Shown here in pieces: positions 6,374-8,842 of a stretch of 8,842 nt of DNA. The position numbers and the translations under genes were made by a program. How positions within the stretch are numbered: the first letter of the stretch is position 1; every line of letters begins with the position of its first letter. Source of the stretch: Chloroflexota bacterium (GTDB taxonomy: Bacteria > Chloroflexota > Anaerolineae > Anaerolineales > Villigracilaceae); contig JAKANW010000078.1 of the NCBI GenBank assembly GCA_021823555.1, positions 1-8,842 of the forward strand. Reading direction: 5' to 3'. The notes under the pieces are model-generated. The model was given only the letters and a program-made list of their open reading frames with translations. It was not told where the DNA came from and ran no database searches.

Positions 6374-6856
6374 TTAACTGCTGGCGGCCTGTTCTGGAAC
6401 CGCCTGTTCGTAACGAGTCGGGCATTTGAGCAGGAGTTCATCGGCGTGGAAGACGCCGTCGGTTCCTATGTGACCGGTCATGATCGCCTGGGCCTCATTG
6501 CGCAGCAGGTCGGGCTTGGGGCCAACATAGATGACCTTCATGCGCGGGCGGGTGGTGTCTATCACGGCCTGGTGCAGCACCTCCGCCAGCCCTCCCTGAG
6601 CTTCGATCTCAGCATTGTCACCGGGCACGTTTGCTACTTCGAAGGTCAGTGTCAGAGTCTGCGGATCGTATTGGATCGTGTCGCCGACAATTGCGCCCGA
6701 GACTCGCAGGTTCTTGTCCACCACAGTTTGTCCCTTGGCGTTCAACTCACTGATCGTCATAAAGTATTCAGAGTTGGCCTGGGTTGAAGAGACAATGAGA
6801 TATACCACTGCCGCCAGAATGAGCAGGCCACCAATGACAAATTTCATCCGTTGCAT
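6374..6856 (-). CDS. ccmE: CcmE heme chaperone, CxxxY (cysteine) variant
   Basis: A 160-residue protein. An N-terminal signal anchor (about 5-23) is followed by an OB-fold beta domain (about 30-145). Conserved features include LRVSGAIVGDTI (50-61), VIYVGPKPDLL (108-118) and the GVFHADELLLKC strand ending at Cys145. CcmE receives heme from CcmABCD and passes it to CcmF outside the cytoplasmic membrane. Most proteobacterial CcmE proteins bind heme covalently through His in HxxxY; here the motif is CPTRY, so Cys145 replaces His and Tyr149 is kept (codon TGC at 6422-6424). Such CxxxY proteins are known in archaea and some sulfate reducers. The start at 6856 has GGAGGT 6 nt upstream. It is the first ccm gene of the run, 134 bp after the response regulator. 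Confidence 0.95.
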   Translation of the reverse strand: MQRMKFVIGGLLILAAVVYLIVSSTQANSEYFMTISELNAKGQTVVDKNLRVSGAIVGDTIQYDPQTLTLTFEVANVPGDNAEIEAQGGLAEVLHQAVIDTTRPRMKVIYVGPKPDLLRNEAQAIMTGHIGTDGVFHADELLLKCPTRYEQAVPEQAASS

Positions 6857-6862
6857 AAAAGC

Positions 6863-6868
6863 ACCTCC
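6863..6868 (-). promoter_or_regulatory. Shine-Dalgarno GGAGGT of ccmE
   Basis: GGAGGT on the minus strand, 6 nt before the ATG at 6856. It favours this start over the ATG three codons further in. Confidence 0.7.
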
Positions 6869-6890
6869 GAGTCATACTTTGTAGCCAGTT

Positions 6891-6908
6891 AAATGAATAA
6901 GTTCATTT
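6891..6908. promoter_or_regulatory. Palindrome upstream of ccmE, possible operator
   Basis: AAATGAATAAGTTCATTT is a perfect 7-4-7 palindrome, 35 nt upstream of the ccmE start in an AT-rich stretch where the ccm promoter should be. No convincing -35/-10 pair was found around it. It could be a regulator site or a small mRNA hairpin. Confidence 0.35.
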
Positions 6909-6925
6909 TACATGTTTAGATTAAA

Positions 6926-6945
6926 CCTGCCTGAGAAGAGGCAGG
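6926..6945 (-). terminator. Candidate terminator of the kinase-regulator operon
   Basis: CCTGCCT (6926-6932) and AGGCAGG (6939-6945) form a perfect GC-rich 7-bp stem with a 6-base loop. On the minus strand it is followed by TTTAATCTAAA. It lies 45 nt past the response regulator stop, and so probably separates the signalling genes from ccmE. Confidence 0.5.
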
Positions 6946-6962
6946 ATGGATGTCATAAATTC

Positions 6963-6987
6963 CCCCACAATATATCCTATTTTGGGG
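6963..6987 (-). terminator. Second, weaker hairpin right after the response regulator stop
   Basis: CCCCA (6963-6967) pairs with TGGGG (6983-6987). After one mismatch, three more pairs are possible towards the loop. It starts 3 nt past the stop codon. Together with the hairpin at 6926-6945 it may form a tandem terminator; there is no strong U-run. Confidence 0.3.
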
Positions 6988-6990
6988 TGA

Positions 6991-7683
6991 TTACTCCAAC
7001 CTGATCAAACCGGTACGAATGGCAAATTTAACCAGCTCGGTGCGCGAATGCATATTCAGTTTGTTCATCATACGTTCGCGGTGGCGTCCGATGGTCTTTG
7101 GGCTGAGTCCCAACTGTTTGCCGATCTGGGCATTGTTCTGCCCCTGTGCGACCAACTCAAGCACCTGGCGTTCGCGTTTGCTCAGAATGTCCAGGCCGAC
7201 AACAGGCTCGCTTTTTGGCTCATTATATGGCAATGGTTCCGTCTCCACCTGCCGCGCCAAGCGCTGGTAATCTTGCAGCAGCCAACGCGCCAATGCCGGT
7301 TGAAGATAGACATTCCCTGCGGCCACTGCGTGAATGGCAGACACCAGTTCCTCAGCCGCAGCCTGTTTTGTGATATAGCCCGATGCACCGGCGGCCAGCA
7401 TTTCCATAAAATATTGCTTATCGTCATGGACAGTCAGAGCCAGGATCAGGCTGTCTGGACATAGTGACTTGAGCTGCCGCGTTGCTTCCAAACCATCCAT
7501 TTCAGGCATGGTAATATCCATCAGGATGATGTTCGGATGAGCCTGTGGGGCACGCAGAATGGCTTCGCCTCCATTTTTAGCTTCTGCCACAACCTGCAAA
7601 CCCGGCTGCGTTTCCAGGAATGAACGCAGGCCGGTACGGATGACATCGTGATCGTCCACCAACATCAAGGTAATAGTTCCCAT
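6991..7683 (-). CDS. NarL/FixJ-family response regulator
   Basis: A 230-residue two-domain regulator. The receiver domain (about 4-120) has the acidic pair Asp10-Asp11, phospho-acceptor Asp56 in ILMDITMPEMDG, Thr84 and Lys106 in SGYITK. A linker at about 125-165 leads to a LuxR-type helix-turn-helix (about 166-228) with LSKRERQVLELVAQG and the recognition region LGLSPKTIGRHRERMMNKL. All key phosphorylation residues are present, so it should be a working DNA-binding regulator. The start at 7683 has AGGAGG (7688-7693) 4 nt upstream; the ATG at 7728 would overlap the kinase gene by 35 bp. It is paired with the kinase 10 bp upstream. Its targets are not shown by the sequence; the ccm operon directly downstream is one candidate. 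Confidence 0.95.
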   Translation of the reverse strand: MGTITLMLVDDHDVIRTGLRSFLETQPGLQVVAEAKNGGEAILRAPQAHPNIILMDITMPEMDGLEATRQLKSLCPDSLILALTVHDDKQYFMEMLAAGASGYITKQAAAEELVSAIHAVAAGNVYLQPALARWLLQDYQRLARQVETEPLPYNEPKSEPVVGLDILSKRERQVLELVAQGQNNAQIGKQLGLSPKTIGRHRERMMNKLNMHSRTELVKFAIRTGLIRLE

Positions 7684-7687
7684 GCTG

Positions 7688-7693
7688 CCTCCT
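7688..7693 (-). promoter_or_regulatory. Shine-Dalgarno AGGAGG of the response regulator
   Basis: AGGAGG on the minus strand fills the space between the kinase stop and the ATG at 7683. It decides the start and suggests coupled translation of the pair. Confidence 0.75.
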
Positions 7694-8842
7694 TCAAGAT
7701 TTCCCTGCCAGGGGAATAACGGCTTCAATCGTTGTTCCGCGTCCCGATGCAGAGATTACCTTTAATTTTCCTCCTACGGCCTCGACCCGTTCGCGCATAC
7801 CGGCCAATCCCCAACCGCGAGGCGGACGGAATTCCTCTGATGGATCGAAACCCTTGCCTTTATCCGAAACCTCGATTGTGATACTCTCTGCTGCGTATCG
7901 AATCCGGACCTTGATCTGGTTGCTCCCCGAATGGCGGGCCGCGTTGGTTAGGGCTTCCTGCGCCACCCGGAACAACACGGTTTCGATCAATGAGTCCAAA
8001 CGCTGTTGGCTGCCCATAGTCTCGAATTCCACTTCCAGGCCTTTGGGACAGCAATCCTGCTCGATGAGGAATTTCAAGGCGGGGACCAATCCCAGATCGT
8101 CCAGGTGGGCGGGCCTCAGGTCATGAACGAGGCGATACAGTCCCTGTGACATTTGGTAGCCGAGATCCTGCAGCCGATCCAACGTATCTGTCACCTTTGT
8201 CCGTTTCGGCAGGGTGTTTCTCAAAGTGGCGAGTTGCAGGGAAAAGGCAGATAGAGTCTGTGCGGTTTCATCATGCAGTTCACGGGCAATCCTGGCTCGC
8301 TCATCTTCCTGCGCCTCAACGATGTGGCGCATCAGTTCAGTACGCATTACCTCACGCTGTTCCATGATTCTTAAACGGGCCTGTTGTTCACCTAATAGTC
8401 GTTGCTGTGCAGTGAATAATTCATTTTTGCGCTCATCTTCCACGATTTGAGCCGCCCTGAGCATCCCATAAGCAATGACGATAGCCACGATGGCCCGGAT
8501 CAATTGGATCGGGAATCCGGTGAATACCAGGAAGGACTCTTCATTAAACCAATGTGCGGGGAACATCGCCAATGGATGAACGAACAACTGTGTTACTGAA
8601 TAAATCCCGAACCCAAATGAAGCCATCATGAGGAATTTACTAAGCCCCAGGCGGCCTTGCTGGCGCACCTGGCGACTATGTGCCCTCAGAGCCAACGTAG
8701 CCAGGTGTGCAGCTGGGGCAGCCAGCAGGTAACGAGCCATGCCATCCAGGAAATTCAACCATGGTATGGCAGTCGCCGAGTAGGTTATGGCCGCACTTAT
8801 GAGAATTACGCCGACATATACACCAAAGATGCTGAAGCGAAG
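7694..8842 (-). CDS. Membrane sensor histidine kinase (NarX/HisKA_3 type), N-terminus cut by window edge
   Basis: 382 residues are visible and the frame stays open to the right edge, so the true start is outside; the TTG at 8758 is not a likely start. Numbering is from the first visible residue. Four hydrophobic segments (about 5-28, 34-54, 70-90 and 106-129) form a multi-helix membrane sensor without a visible PAS, HAMP or large extracytoplasmic domain. A charged coiled-coil-like stretch (about 134-180) leads to the HisKA_3 dimerisation domain with RIARELHDETAQTL (phospho-acceptor His190). The ATPase domain has the N box EALTNAARH (about 296-304, Asn300), DKGKGFD (327-333) and GWGLAGMRERV (about 343-353). 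This family phosphorylates NarL/FixJ regulators, matching the gene 10 bp downstream. The signal sensed cannot be read from the sequence. Confidence 0.93.
   Translation of the reverse strand, partial: LRFSIFGVYVGVILISAAITYSATAIPWLNFLDGMARYLLAAPAAHLATLALRAHSRQVRQQGRLGLSKFLMMASFGFGIYSVTQLFVHPLAMFPAHWFNEESFLVFTGFPIQLIRAIVAIVIAYGMLRAAQIVEDERKNELFTAQQRLLGEQQARLRIMEQREVMRTELMRHIVEAQEDERARIARELHDETAQTLSAFSLQLATLRNTLPKRTKVTDTLDRLQDLGYQMSQGLYRLVHDLRPAHLDDLGLVPALKFLIEQDCCPKGLEVEFETMGSQQRLDSLIETVLFRVAQEALTNAARHSGSNQIKVRIRYAAESITIEVSDKGKGFDPSEEFRPPRGWGLAGMRERVEAVGGKLKVISASGRGTTIEAVIPLAGKS

Noticed and set aside
7684..7728. Upstream ATG at 7728 for the response regulator
   Set aside because: It overlaps the kinase gene and adds residues before the normal receiver start. 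The ATG at 7683 has a perfect Shine-Dalgarno.
8756..8758. TTG at 8758 as the start of the histidine kinase
   Set aside because: The frame continues without a stop to the window edge and encodes another hydrophobic helix upstream. The gene is more likely truncated by the window.

Overview
The window is one long block of genes on the minus strand, so transcription runs from right to left. It reads as a cytochrome c maturation (System I, Ccm) operon with a two-component signalling pair just upstream. The style suggests a Chloroflexota bacterium, probably Anaerolineae-like: Thr/Pro/Ala-rich extracytoplasmic linkers, a Cys-type CcmE and a four-cysteine CcmH. This placement is inference, because there is no rRNA or other marker gene here.

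Layout in order of transcription. At the right edge is a membrane histidine kinase (7694-8842, N-terminus outside the window), followed after 10 bp by a NarL/FixJ-type response regulator (6991-7683). A 134-bp gap (6857-6990) holds two hairpins and a palindrome, and probably separates the signalling pair from the ccm genes. The ccm genes follow: ccmE (6374-6856), a 141-bp gap with a strong hairpin and a perfect -10 hexamer, ccmF (4163-6232), ccmH (3652-4149), ccmG (3019-3597), a small membrane-anchored zinc-ribbon protein with a CcmI-like segment (2502-3011), a large membrane-anchored cytochrome c lipoprotein (498-2438), and a CcmA-like ABC ATPase cut by the left edge (1-468). ccmB, ccmC and ccmD are not in the window; ccmB and ccmC may lie past the left edge.

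How the genes fit together. CcmA, with the expected CcmB/C, would load heme onto CcmE. CcmE would hand heme to CcmF, and CcmG and CcmH would reduce and present the CxxCH cysteines of apocytochromes. The embedded 646-residue cytochrome is a likely substrate of this machinery.

The least ordinary points are these. CcmE has Cys in place of the usual heme-binding His (a CxxxY motif), although CcmG and CcmH are both present. CcmH has two extra cysteines. The second cytochrome fold of the 646-residue protein has lost both heme ligands. The zinc-ribbon protein and the tail of the cytochrome carry similar short cytoplasmic helical segments that resemble the CcmI loop. No mobile element, CRISPR array or RNA gene was seen. 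No gene-free stretch exceeds 300 bases.
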